Source: PGYR01 sp034670025
GTDB taxonomy: Bacteria > Bacteroidota > Ignavibacteria > Kapaibacteriales > UBA2268
Reading direction: 5' to 3'
DNA length: 64,000 nt
Assembly: GCA_034670025.1 (NCBI GenBank)
Contig: JAXMOE010000001.1
Span: 372,001 to 436,000, forward strand
Of the stretch, positions 8,610 through 17,859 are shown in pieces; positions within the stretch are counted from its first letter, which is position 1; each line of letters begins with the position of its first letter. The notes beneath the pieces were generated by a model that did no database searches, had not been told where the DNA came from, and worked only from the letters and a program-made list of their open reading frames with translations. Made by a program: the position numbers and the translations under genes.

Positions 8610-9204
8610 TAAAATCTGATTCTTTATACCAGTTGATGAAACCAGCTAATGCGTTATGTCTATGGCTTATAGAATTTTTAATTTCTGGCTTCATCTCTGC
8701 AAATGTAATATCATAATTATTAGGAATAAATATAGGGTCGTAACCGAAACCGTTATTACCTTTTTCACCTACTGCGATTGTACCCTCACAAATTCCATTA
8801 AAAAAATGATGACCTTCACCATCTATGTAGCAGATTGTTGTTTTGAAGTGTGCATTCCTATTCTTATTCTCAGAAAGTTCTGATAGTATTAGACTGCGAT
8901 TGTCTTCATCATCTGCAGTATCTGAAGCATATCGAGCAGATTTAACCCCGGGTTTACCATCTAAAGCTTCAACAAATAGTCCTGTGTCGTCAGCTATTGT
9001 TGGTATATTTGTTTTTTCGAAAAGAGATTTAGCTTTTATTAGTGCATTTTCTTCCAAAGTTGAACCATTTTCATCTGGGTTACTTACTACATCCAAATCA
9101 CTAATAGAATAAAGTTGAATATTATTGATTTGGTTGTGTTCAAACAATTCATTTATTTCAATCAATTTCTTCTTGTTATTGGTAGCTATTGCTAATTTAT
9201 TCAT
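8602..9204 (-). CDS. rdgB: XTP/dITP pyrophosphatase (RdgB/HAM1 family)
   Basis: A 200-residue nucleotide-pool cleaner that hydrolyses XTP, ITP and dITP to the monophosphates. Family motifs are LAIATNNKKKLIEI at the N-terminus, ADDTGLFVEALDGKPGV with the catalytic acidic residue, GNNGFGYDPIFIP and SHRHNAL at the C-terminus. Length is standard. It is last in a minus-strand run and its start overlaps the meaB stop by 8 bases; its 3' end overlaps the convergent DUF4301 gene by 8 bases. Confidence 0.95.
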   Translation of the reverse strand: MNKLAIATNNKKKLIEINELFEHNQINNIQLYSISDLDVVSNPDENGSTLEENALIKAKSLFEKTNIPTIADDTGLFVEALDGKPGVKSARYASDTADDEDNRSLILSELSENKNRNAHFKTTICYIDGEGHHFFNGICEGTIAVGEKGNNGFGYDPIFIPNNYDITFAEMKPEIKNSISHRHNALAGFINWYKESDFIT

Positions 9205-10162
9205 CTAATAACCTCATAGCACCTTTAATTGCAGTAGTTTCATTGTTTTCTATTTGATCTATTATCTTTTGGTATGATTCATTAAACTCTGGATCGTTAA
9301 ATTTGCGTCTTACAATCTCTAATTTTATCACTTCGGTTAATCGTTCTTTTTCTTGATTCAATCTGTTGTGAGAAAAGAAATCATTCTCTTTAGATTCTTT
9401 TATAAAGTTTTCGATAGCATTTATCAATGTAGTAAGTCCAATTGATTCAAGTGCAGATATTTTTAGTATTTTTCTTCTCCAAAAATCTTTGTCATAATCA
9501 ATCATCCTTATTGCATTTTTGTATTCTAATATAGTGTCATTAACTAATTTCTGGTTAATATCTGCTTTGTTGATTGCTAATATGTCTGATACCTCAAGTA
9601 CTCCACGTTTTATCCCTTGCAATTCATCACCTGAGCCAGGGTTTAGTAATATTATCAATACATCTACTAAATCAGAGATATTAATCTCATTTTGACCAAC
9701 GCCAACAGTTTCGATAATAATTTTTTCAAAACCAGCAGCTTCGCATAGTTGTATTGATTCTTTAGTTCTGGCAGAAGTTCCGCCTAACATTCCTGAGGAG
9801 GGGGTAGGCCTTATGTATGAATTTTGGTGACGGGAAAGTTGTAGCATTCTGGTTTTGTCACCTAATATTGATCCTCCACTTACTTTGCTCGAAGGGTCAA
9901 TAGCTAAAACAGCTGTTTTGAAATTTGATTCACAATAGTGTAGTCCAAGTGCTTCAATTAAAGTAGATTTACCAACACCAGGGGGGCCAGTAATTCCAAT
10001 TCTAACGGATTTGCCAGATTTGGATAATACTTGTTCTAGAATGTCTTGACCCAATTTGAAGTGCTTCAATGAAGTACTTTCTATAAGCGTTATAGCTTTA
10101 GATAAAAAACGGATGTCGGAATTTAAAATCCCTTCAACTATTTCTTCTCTGTTGTATTTCAA
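9197..10162 (-). CDS. meaB: methylmalonyl-CoA mutase-associated GTPase MeaB
   Basis: A 321-residue G3E-type P-loop GTPase. Walker A GPPGVGKST is at 59-67, followed by AIDPSSKVSGGSILGDKTRM, RPTPSSGMLGGTSA, the switch ETVGVGQNE, and the guanine motif NKAD. MeaB guards methylmalonyl-CoA mutase and controls its cobalamin loading. No mutase subunit gene is in the window, so the client is elsewhere. The start is TTG at 10162, overlapping the TGA of the receiver gene as TTGA; no in-frame ATG occurs before conserved sequence, which supports a coupled TTG start. Confidence 0.93.
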   Translation of the reverse strand: MKYNREEIVEGILNSDIRFLSKAITLIESTSLKHFKLGQDILEQVLSKSGKSVRIGITGPPGVGKSTLIEALGLHYCESNFKTAVLAIDPSSKVSGGSILGDKTRMLQLSRHQNSYIRPTPSSGMLGGTSARTKESIQLCEAAGFEKIIIETVGVGQNEINISDLVDVLIILLNPGSGDELQGIKRGVLEVSDILAINKADINQKLVNDTILEYKNAIRMIDYDKDFWRRKILKISALESIGLTTLINAIENFIKESKENDFFSHNRLNQEKERLTEVIKLEIVRRKFNDPEFNESYQKIIDQIENNETTAIKGAMRLLDE

Positions 10163-10536
10163 TCCAAACTCAAGTTTGTTTCCAACTCTTTTTGTAGGTA
10201 GTTCATAAAGTCCAAGTTTTTAGACACGAACTTCGAACCAGATTCATTGATAAAATCAAATGTTTGTTTATCTATATCTTCTACAGAACAATATACGACT
10301 TTAGAATTATTCTTATGCTTTTCTATAGTATCTATTGTGTATCTAATATTTTCTGAATAAGGCAAACGTAAATCACATACAATCATAGAGTATTCATTTT
10401 TCTCTAATTGAGATACTGCATCTTTCAAATTGTAAGTGTTGTCTGCAACAATATCTAACTTCACAGAGTATTTGAATATCATCTGTAATAAGTTTTGTTG
10501 TCCTGGGTCGTCTTCTACTACTAATAATCTGTTCAT
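10159..10536 (-). CDS. single-domain response regulator
   Basis: A 125-residue stand-alone receiver domain. The acidic pocket is E8-D9-D10, the phospho-acceptor is D55 in IVCDLRLP, a conserved Ser/Thr position lies in VVYCSVED, and the lysine in KFVSKNLD is present. There is no output domain, so it probably acts as a phosphorelay or protein-binding switch. Its kinase is unknown; no sensor gene is adjacent. It is wedged between the amidohydrolase gene (3 bases) and meaB (4-base overlap), which is an unusual neighbourhood and gives no clear functional clue. Confidence 0.85.
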   Translation of the reverse strand: MNRLLVVEDDPGQQNLLQMIFKYSVKLDIVADNTYNLKDAVSQLEKNEYSMIVCDLRLPYSENIRYTIDTIEKHKNNSKVVYCSVEDIDKQTFDFINESGSKFVSKNLDFMNYLQKELETNLSLD

Positions 10537-10539
10537 ATC

Positions 10540-11709
10540 TTAAGCATTCAAATAATTTATAGCTGAGTTTACTAACATTGCTGTTCCAATTGGCATTGCA
10601 TTTTCACTAGGGTCTAATTTGGAGTTATGTAGCGCAGGCATATCATCTTTATCAGATGGTCTAACGCCAACAAACCAAAATGTAGCTGGAATATTTTGTC
10701 CGTAGAATGCAAAATCTTCTCCCCACATTTTAGGTACAAACTCTATTGTGTTTGCTTCCCCTACAATTTCTCTTGAAATATCAATAGTCATTCCTGTTAA
10801 CTGTTCATCGTTGATTACGGGCGGATAGCCTTTTTTAATTGTAACTTCAATTTCACAGCCATACAACTTACCCAATATTTCAGAATTTTCATAAATTAGC
10901 TTGTGCATTTTTAATCGCCAATCTTCATCGAATGACCTCAGTGTACCCATTAGTTCAACTTTATCAGGGATAATATTTGTTGAATTTCCACCATTGATTG
11001 AAGCAATTGTAAGTACCCCAGGTTCAATTGGGTCTTTGTACTTTGTTATCAGTTGTTGAAAATGAATAACTAAGTTTGAGGCAGCAACAATTGGGTCATA
11101 TCCTAAATGTGGTTGAGCAGCATGAGTACTTTTACCTTTTACCGTAAAATATAACTCATCAGGAGCACCCATAACAGGACCTGAGTTTAATGATACTGTA
11201 CCTTCTTGCTCACCAGGGTATATGTGTTGTCCAAAAATTGCATCAACTTTAGGATTTTCTAACACACCTTCTTCTATGAGAATACTTGCACCACCGGGTA
11301 ATTTTTCTTCACCTGGCTGAAATATTAATTTTACTACTCCATTCAAATCATCTTCTTTTTCCTTTAAAATTTCAGCAGCAGCCAACAGCATAGTAGTGTG
11401 CATATCATGACCACAAGCATGCATTACGCCTTTGTTTTTTGAAGCGAAATCTAAACCAGTTTCTTCTTCAATTGGAAGTGCGTCTATGTCTGCTCTTAGT
11501 CCTACACATTTGTCACCTTTGCCAATTAGTCCAACGACGCCAGTTTCACCAATTATTCTATTCTCTATTCCTAATTCATCTAATTTGGATTGTATGTATT
11601 TGGAAGTTTCGTACTCTTTGAATGATAATTCAGGATTTTGATGAATAGTCCTCCTTATATCTTTCATTTTGGGGAGCAATTGTTGTGATTTATTGAGTAT
11701 ATTTTTCAT
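10540..11709 (-). CDS. M20 family amidohydrolase (metallo-deacylase)
   Basis: A 389-residue zinc peptidase-like amidohydrolase with the dimetal motif HACGHDMH (residues 97-104), the general-base glutamate region FQPGEE (130-135) and the C-terminal LHNS histidine segment. Relatives include hippurate hydrolases, IAA-amino-acid hydrolases and N-acetyl-L,L-diaminopimelate deacetylase. The gene overlaps the end of dapF by 20 bases, which makes a role in the acetylated branch of DAP/lysine synthesis attractive, but no other acetyl-branch genes are in the window and many M20 enzymes are peptide or amino-acid deacylases. The family call is firm, the substrate is not. Confidence 0.9.
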   Translation of the reverse strand: MKNILNKSQQLLPKMKDIRRTIHQNPELSFKEYETSKYIQSKLDELGIENRIIGETGVVGLIGKGDKCVGLRADIDALPIEEETGLDFASKNKGVMHACGHDMHTTMLLAAAEILKEKEDDLNGVVKLIFQPGEEKLPGGASILIEEGVLENPKVDAIFGQHIYPGEQEGTVSLNSGPVMGAPDELYFTVKGKSTHAAQPHLGYDPIVAASNLVIHFQQLITKYKDPIEPGVLTIASINGGNSTNIIPDKVELMGTLRSFDEDWRLKMHKLIYENSEILGKLYGCEIEVTIKKGYPPVINDEQLTGMTIDISREIVGEANTIEFVPKMWGEDFAFYGQNIPATFWFVGVRPSDKDDMPALHNSKLDPSENAMPIGTAMLVNSAINYLNA

Positions 11710-12544
11710 TTTCTTCTATTTCTAATATGTTTTGATTAATTATTAGTGCTGGACCAATTAAATGATAGATTTCTTTCCCATCAATTATCTCTTTGTCAAT
11801 CTTTAGTATATCTTGACTTGTAGGTTTTATAGTTATTGGATAATCAATGTTTAAATATTTGTGGACTGCAATTGCAGTAGCAACAGCTCCGGTACCACAG
11901 GCGCCTGTCTCTTTTTCTACACCTCGTTCATAAGTGCGTAAATTGACTAAGTTTCCATCATAATCGTAAAAATTAGCATTGGCTCCTTGAGGTTCTAATG
12001 CTTTGTTGAATCTTACTTTTTTACCTAAATCTAAAACATTAAGATTGTCAATGTTACTGGTACCAAATTCTTCAATATTTATAGCAATATGCTGAGAACC
12101 ATTATCAACATAATAAGTATTAATCTGTTTGCCATCAATTATAAGTATATTTTCAGATTCAAAATTAACTCCAGCCATGGTTAAATCTATATCTCCATTC
12201 ACTTTTCTGGCTTTGTATATATCGTTTGCCATGTAGAAAATTACATTTTCTTGAGTATCTTCAATGTGATTTAATTCATAGGCAAAACGAACTATTGCTC
12301 TGCCACCATTACCACACATCATACCAGTAGAGCCGTCTGGATTGTAAAACTTACATTCAAAATCATAATCTACTCTGTTTTCTAAGAGCATTAGTCCTTC
12401 AGTATCCATTACTTTATTGAATGTTTTCGAACAAAGATTCCTTGTTATTTCAGGAATATCAATATTCTTAAGTTTTTGGTCTCTGTTATCTATTACTGTA
12501 AATAAATTCCCAGCAGCAGACATATATGTAACATTAATTTGCAT
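11690..12544 (-). CDS. dapF: diaminopimelate epimerase
   Basis: A 284-residue PLP-independent racemase. Both catalytic cysteines are visible: C77 in MMCGNGGRA and C216 in ETGACGTGA. It interconverts L,L- and meso-diaminopimelate for peptidoglycan and lysine. Length is standard. It overlaps the inositol monophosphatase gene upstream by 11 bases and the amidohydrolase gene downstream by 20 bases, indicating one transcript. Confidence 0.96.
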   Translation of the reverse strand: MQINVTYMSAAGNLFTVIDNRDQKLKNIDIPEITRNLCSKTFNKVMDTEGLMLLENRVDYDFECKFYNPDGSTGMMCGNGGRAIVRFAYELNHIEDTQENVIFYMANDIYKARKVNGDIDLTMAGVNFESENILIIDGKQINTYYVDNGSQHIAINIEEFGTSNIDNLNVLDLGKKVRFNKALEPQGANANFYDYDGNLVNLRTYERGVEKETGACGTGAVATAIAVHKYLNIDYPITIKPTSQDILKIDKEIIDGKEIYHLIGPALIINQNILEIEENEKYTQ

Positions 12545-13310
12545 TTATAACTTCCAATAAATTAGAATGTATAAGATTGTTAGTAGCAATTATTTTTCCA
12601 TCATCAACTTGCGACGGTTCAGAGTTGTAATTTGTGCAAATGCCACCAGCTTCACGGACTAATAAAATTCCAGCAGCCACATCCCAACTTTTTAAGTTAA
12701 CTTCCCAAAAACCTTCGAACCTACCACAAGCAACATAAGCTAAATCTAAAGCCGCCGAGCCTAATCTTCTAACAGGTATTCCTTTCGATATAATTTGATT
12801 AAAGCTACTAAGACTAAGTTCTGGATTTTCATTTACATTATAAGGAAAGCCAGTTACCAAAAGCGATGTTTGAAAATCACTTTTCTCAGAAACTAGAACT
12901 TTATTCCCATTGAAATAAGTTCCTTCACCTTTGGTAGCTTGGAAGAATTCATCAATTATAGGATTGTAAACCGCACCTTCAAAAATTTCGTTATTTTTCA
13001 TCAATGCTATACTAACGCTGAATAGTGGTATGTTATTGGCAAAGTTGACAGTCCCATCCAAAGGGTCAATTATCCATTTGTATTCGCTATCACTTTCTCT
13101 GATTCCATCTTCTTCTGATACTATACCATGATTGGGGTAAGCTTTTCTGATACTATTAATTATAAATTCTTCACTTTTGAAGTCAAATTCAGTTACTAAA
13201 TCATTTTTACTTAACTTTTTATCTATTTTAAACGTACTACCAAATCCATCTTTCAGGATTTTACCTGCTTCAGTTGTAGTTTCTTTTATAAAATCGCTAA
13301 ATTTGGGCAT
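12534..13310 (-). CDS. inositol monophosphatase family protein
   Basis: A 258-residue Mg-dependent, Li-sensitive phosphatase. Metal-binding motifs are SEEDG (E66-E67), DPLDGT (82-87) and SWDVAAG near the C-terminus. Members hydrolyse inositol-1-phosphate, 3'-phosphoadenosine 5'-phosphate (CysQ) or histidinol phosphate; the sequence alone does not separate these. It is the first gene of the minus-strand run to rdgB, and is divergent from the SLBB exporter gene with 54 bases between. Confidence 0.92.
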   Translation of the reverse strand: MPKFSDFIKETTTEAGKILKDGFGSTFKIDKKLSKNDLVTEFDFKSEEFIINSIRKAYPNHGIVSEEDGIRESDSEYKWIIDPLDGTVNFANNIPLFSVSIALMKNNEIFEGAVYNPIIDEFFQATKGEGTYFNGNKVLVSEKSDFQTSLLVTGFPYNVNENPELSLSSFNQIISKGIPVRRLGSAALDLAYVACGRFEGFWEVNLKSWDVAAGILLVREAGGICTNYNSEPSQVDDGKIIATNNLIHSNLLEVINAN

Positions 13311-13364
13311 AGTTTTTATTACTAAGTTATGAAAAGATACTACAAAATTAATAAAATAAGATAA

Positions 13365-14987
13365 ATGCTAAATAAAATTTTAATTATAACAATTCTATTT
13401 TTTGTCTCTAGTGTACTGTTATCACAGACTAACAGTGCGTTAACAGGGATTAATTCGGCTAAAGATACATCGAAAGTAGATAAACTATATGAAGTCTCAA
13501 AAATGACAGGTGGGTTGATTGATGGAAGTATAGACCCTAAAAAATATATTGTTGGTCCTGGTGATGAATTTACATTGAATGTAAATATTGCAAAATCTGA
13601 ATCAATGAAAGCTGTTGTTTCCCCAGATGGAAGATTACTTATAAATGGGATTGGAGCAATAGAGGTTGATGGTCTTAGTCTCGAATCTGTATATTTCAAA
13701 ATAGAAGACAAACTAAAAAGTAGATTTAATAGTGAAGAAATTAGTGTTGTACTCAGTGACATTAGAAAATTTAAAGTAATTGTATCAGGCGATACTTATA
13801 CACAGGTAACTGTACCTGCTACTTCGACCGAAAGAGTCAATGAAGTAATAAACAAAGCAGGTGGATTAGAAGAAACTTCTTCTATGAGAAGAATAAAGTT
13901 AATCCGAAAGGATACTGTAATAAAAGTAGATTTACTTATGTTTTTTAATGTAGGTAATAAAGATGCAAATCCTTATGTCCAAGGTGGTGACCAAATTATA
14001 GTACCTCCTTACAATAATCAATCAACTCTTGGTATAAATGGCGAGGTCCCAAAACCTTTGGAATTAGAATATAAGGATGGCGATAAACTTTCTGACTTAA
14101 TTAAATTAAGTCATGGCTTTCTTAAATCAGCTGACTTAGAATCAGTTGAGATATCAAGGTTAGGGGATGATGGCAAAACAATTGATAAGATTTATATTGA
14201 TGTTTCTTCATGGGAAAGTAGATTATATACATCTACAGAATTAGTAGATGACTTAGAATTAATACCTGGTGATAGGGTATATATAAAGAAAAAGAAGAAT
14301 TGGAATATACCAAGTTATGTAAAGATAACAGGTGAAGTTAATTACCCAGGTAAATATACTATTGAACTTGGTAAGACAAGAATTAGTGATATTATCGATA
14401 GGGTAGGGGGCTTTAATGAAAATGCTTATATATCAGCTTCTACTCTAATTAGACAGAAAGAAAAAGAACGTGAAGATCTCCAGCTTACTAGATTAGAAAA
14501 GATGGACAGATCAGAGATGACAACCAGTGAGCTTAAATATTATCAAGCTAAGATTAATGAGCGTAGGGGATTGATGGCAGTGAATTTTAGAAATGCTATT
14601 ACTGACCCAACATCAGTAGATAATATTTTATTGCAAGATAGAGATTCAATAATTGTTCCAGAAAAAATTGACTTTATAAATGTTCAAGGTAGAGTCAACA
14701 ATCCTGGTAATGTACAATATAATGAGAAATTTGATTATCGTGATTACATTGCTTTAGCGGGTGGATTTGGTTATAGAGCAGATAATGATGAAACATTTGT
14801 CACTAAATCAAAAGGTGAACAATTTTTGGCTGAAGATTTTAACTATAAATTAGAACCAGGGGATACAATTTTAGTTCCGCCTGAAGAAGATGTTACTTTC
14901 TTTGAAATATTTTCAACAGCACTAACTATCGCTACCCAGTTAGTAACGGTTGTTGGTGTGGTTATAACAATAGTGAGATTACAATAA
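13365..14987 (+). CDS. SLBB-domain polysaccharide export protein (Wza-like)
   Basis: A 540-residue exported protein: a signal sequence ends near LLSQ, followed by a Poly_export domain (YIVGPGDEFTLNV at about 62-75) and three or four SLBB beta-grasp repeats (VIVSGDTYTQVTVPAT, LGINGEVPKPLELEY, VKITGEVNYPGKYTI, INVQGRVNNPGNVQY). The last 28 residues form a hydrophobic helix, as in Wza, where such helices build the outer-membrane pore. Unlike Wza it has no lipobox cysteine. It pairs with the Wzz-like gene (1-base overlap), forming an outer-plus-inner export machinery, but no glycosyltransferases or polymerase lie nearby. Confidence 0.9.
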   Translation: MLNKILIITILFFVSSVLLSQTNSALTGINSAKDTSKVDKLYEVSKMTGGLIDGSIDPKKYIVGPGDEFTLNVNIAKSESMKAVVSPDGRLLINGIGAIEVDGLSLESVYFKIEDKLKSRFNSEEISVVLSDIRKFKVIVSGDTYTQVTVPATSTERVNEVINKAGGLEETSSMRRIKLIRKDTVIKVDLLMFFNVGNKDANPYVQGGDQIIVPPYNNQSTLGINGEVPKPLELEYKDGDKLSDLIKLSHGFLKSADLESVEISRLGDDGKTIDKIYIDVSSWESRLYTSTELVDDLELIPGDRVYIKKKKNWNIPSYVKITGEVNYPGKYTIELGKTRISDIIDRVGGFNENAYISASTLIRQKEKEREDLQLTRLEKMDRSEMTTSELKYYQAKINERRGLMAVNFRNAITDPTSVDNILLQDRDSIIVPEKIDFINVQGRVNNPGNVQYNEKFDYRDYIALAGGFGYRADNDETFVTKSKGEQFLAEDFNYKLEPGDTILVPPEEDVTFFEIFSTALTIATQLVTVVGVVITIVRLQ

Positions 14988-16135
14988 TGCAAGATCAAAT
15001 TACATTTGAAGATTTACTAAAAAGAATCAGTCACCAGAAGACAAAAATTGCTATCACTATTATTTCTGTAATTGTACTGATTGCTGGCTATACACTTATT
15101 ATGCCTCAGACATATTTATCAAGTTCAACGCTAATGCCACCTGAAAGTAATTCATCTGGTGGTCTGAGTTCCTTTATAAAAAATGTTGGTAGTATGATTG
15201 ATTTAGGTGGCGGCAAATCAGATGATAAATCAAAGTTAATGAAATCAATTTTAAAGAGTAGATCAGTATCTGAAAATATTATTAAAAAATTAGATTTAAA
15301 AAATCATAAATTTTTTAAAGATATGGATACTAACGATCTAGTCAAGCTTGTACCTTCACTAATTGATGCAGAAATTGAAAAGTCTGGAGTTATAATTGTT
15401 TCAGGTTTGATTTCTACAGGGTATCTGCCAGGAGATAAAGAGAAAAATGAAGCAGCTAAACTTTCGTCTGATATTACTAAAACTGCTGTTCAGTCACTTG
15501 ATGACATATTAATTGCAAAAAGTGTTTCAGCTGCCAGGAAATCTAGGCTTTATATAGAAGAAGAGATAAATAAGTATAAAGTTAAGCTTGATTCTGTTTC
15601 AAGAGATTTAGAAAAATTTCAAATTGACAATAAAGTGCTTGCTTTGGAAGAGCAAACTCAAGCTATAGTTAATCAATCAATTGAGTTAAATAGTGATTTG
15701 ACTAAAATGAGAACTGAATTAAACTTAGCAGAAATACAGTACTCTCAATCTTCACCAACTGTTCAGTCTTTAAGAAAGCAAGTTAAATTCCTTGAACTGC
15801 AATCTAAAAATTTACAAAGTGGAAAATCAGGGGATGAATTTGCAATTCCTTTAAATGAAGTACCCTCATTGACAAGACAGTATTTAGAATTGTTTAGAGA
15901 TAAGAAGATATTAATTAGTGTAATAACTTATCTTGAAACACAAAGACACCAAGAAGCTATTCAGGAAGCTAAAGAATTACCGCTGATTGAAGTTTTAGAT
16001 GAATCAGTAATTCCACATAAAAGATTTGCTCCCAAAAGAGGTACTATAATAATTGTATCACTATTTGTAACTACTATTATAGTGCTTATTATCTTTCTTA
16101 TTTTAGCATACAGAGACATTAGAAAAGAAATGTAG
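14987..16135 (+). CDS. Wzz/chain-length-determinant family membrane protein
   Basis: A 382-residue inner-membrane protein with the classic Wzz layout: a cytoplasmic start, TM1 at about 18-38 (IAITIISVIVLIAGYTLI), a long periplasmic part with a coiled-coil at about 180-290, the proline-containing PHKRFAPKRG before TM2, and TM2 at about 350-375. There is no C-terminal tyrosine-kinase domain. Such proteins set polysaccharide chain length and couple to the outer-membrane SLBB protein. The ATG overlaps the upstream stop (TAATG), so the two are translationally coupled. Confidence 0.88.
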   Translation: MQDQITFEDLLKRISHQKTKIAITIISVIVLIAGYTLIMPQTYLSSSTLMPPESNSSGGLSSFIKNVGSMIDLGGGKSDDKSKLMKSILKSRSVSENIIKKLDLKNHKFFKDMDTNDLVKLVPSLIDAEIEKSGVIIVSGLISTGYLPGDKEKNEAAKLSSDITKTAVQSLDDILIAKSVSAARKSRLYIEEEINKYKVKLDSVSRDLEKFQIDNKVLALEEQTQAIVNQSIELNSDLTKMRTELNLAEIQYSQSSPTVQSLRKQVKFLELQSKNLQSGKSGDEFAIPLNEVPSLTRQYLELFRDKKILISVITYLETQRHQEAIQEAKELPLIEVLDESVIPHKRFAPKRGTIIIVSLFVTTIIVLIIFLILAYRDIRKEM

Positions 16136-16152
16136 TGCGCTCTACGGACTAA

Positions 16153-17841
16153 TTAATTAAAAGATGCAATTAAGTCCTTAGCGTTGTTTATAGCGTTGAT
16201 AGAAGTGTCTTTTCCACTAATTAAGCTCGCTATTTCTTTTTCTTTTTCAGATTCATTCAAATTATAAATATTGGATACTGTTCTTTCATCAACAACTTCC
16301 TTTTTCACTACAAAATTAGTATCACCTGCCGCAGCTATCTGAGGGGAGTGGGTGATTGCAATTATTTGAATATTTTGAGATATTTTTCTCATTTGCATAC
16401 CTACTAACTGAGACACTCTTCCGGAAATACCTGTATCAATTTCATCAAGAATAAGGACTGGGTTGTAATTGCTATTAATATTGTTACCTTTGAGTGATAA
16501 CAAAATTCTAGAGAGCTCTCCACCAGAAGCAAATTCTGAGAGCTGTTTTAATCCTTCACCTTTGTTCATAGCTGCAAGAAATTGAATTTTATCAATTCCT
16601 TCTTCGAATAACTTGTATTTCTTAGTATTTATGATTGCTTTTGGTTCGAATCTATCCGTTATCTGATTTTCAATTGAAACTTCGAAGTCTGCATGGGGAA
16701 TACCCATTTCTTTAAGTGAGTTGATTAGACTTTCTGCAAAAACTTTTGAATTATCTTTTCTTAATTTGCTAAGTTTTTGAGCAGTTTGTCCTATTTCAGT
16801 CTCTAATTTGAATATATTTTCCTTTTGTACAGTTATATAATGATCATAGTTTTCAATTAGTGAAAGCTCGTCTTCCATCTGTTCTTTTTTTTCTAATATT
16901 TCATCTACTGTGCCGTATTTCTTTATTATCCCTCTTAGCTCAACACTCCTTTTCCTAATGTTTTCGGTTTCAGTGGGGTTGTAGCTAATGTCTGAACCAA
17001 AGTCAGAGACCAAGTTCCCTAGTTCATTAATTGAAATAAGAGAGCTGTTGAGCTCTTCTAAATAAGTAAGAAATTCTTTGTTGTAATTGCCCAACTGACC
17101 TATTAATTCAATAATTCGGCGCATTTTGAAATAAATACCCTCGTCACTATCTAAAGTAAGGTTAGTCAACTCATTTGAGTCTTGTAGTATTAACTCCGCA
17201 TTTTCAATTAGTTGAAGCTTTTCATTTACTTCCTCTAGTTCACCTTTCTGAGGACTAATTTTGTTGATTTCAGCTAACTGATATTCTAAGTAGTCCTTTT
17301 GAGCTAAAGATTTATCTTTATTCTTTATTAACTCATTCAATTTTCTGTATTCAGAATATACAATCTCTCTTTGCTGTTTATATTCACTTTTTAGTGACTG
17401 GAAATCAATAAAGTCATCGAAGAATTCTATATGGCTCTCTTCATCTCGAAGAACTATATTTTCATCTTGTGTGTGATAATTAGCTAATTGATTGGACAAT
17501 TGTTTTATATCGTTTAGTTGTACTAAGGTGTCATTGAGAAATAGTCGAGAAGAACCAGATTTATTTATCTCTTTTCTAATTATAAACTCATTGCTAAAAC
17601 TCTCACCTTCTAATTGATATTTCAATTTATTATCAATAAAAGTACCTTCTATTACACTCTTATCACAATCACGACGAATCATTTCTTTCGAAGCTTTTTT
17701 CCCTAATAATATACCAATAGCTTCTAATATTATAGATTTACCTGCTCCTGTTTCCCCAATAATTATATTCAATCCATCGTCGAATACAAGGGATTGTTCT
17801 GTAATGATTGCAAAATTTTTGATATAAAGTGATTTAAGCAT
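16153..17841 (-). CDS. recN: DNA repair protein RecN
   Basis: A 562-residue SMC-like ATPase. Walker A GETGAGKS is at 29-36, two coiled-coil arms fill residues 150-370, the signature FASGGELSRI is near 440, and Walker B (VLILDEIDTGISG) and the D-loop follow. RecN acts in double-strand break repair together with RecA. Length is normal. It is preceded by ftsK on the same strand by 18 bases. Confidence 0.96.
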   Translation of the reverse strand: MLKSLYIKNFAIITEQSLVFDDGLNIIIGETGAGKSIILEAIGILLGKKASKEMIRRDCDKSVIEGTFIDNKLKYQLEGESFSNEFIIRKEINKSGSSRLFLNDTLVQLNDIKQLSNQLANYHTQDENIVLRDEESHIEFFDDFIDFQSLKSEYKQQREIVYSEYRKLNELIKNKDKSLAQKDYLEYQLAEINKISPQKGELEEVNEKLQLIENAELILQDSNELTNLTLDSDEGIYFKMRRIIELIGQLGNYNKEFLTYLEELNSSLISINELGNLVSDFGSDISYNPTETENIRKRSVELRGIIKKYGTVDEILEKKEQMEDELSLIENYDHYITVQKENIFKLETEIGQTAQKLSKLRKDNSKVFAESLINSLKEMGIPHADFEVSIENQITDRFEPKAIINTKKYKLFEEGIDKIQFLAAMNKGEGLKQLSEFASGGELSRILLSLKGNNINSNYNPVLILDEIDTGISGRVSQLVGMQMRKISQNIQIIAITHSPQIAAAGDTNFVVKKEVVDERTVSNIYNLNESEKEKEIASLISGKDTSINAINNAKDLIASFN

Positions 17842-17859
17842 GTAAGATTATATTTATAA

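Noticed and set aside
13340..13762. 140-codon minus-strand frame opposite the SLBB gene
   Set aside because: Shadow of the SLBB exporter with biased serine/leucine composition.
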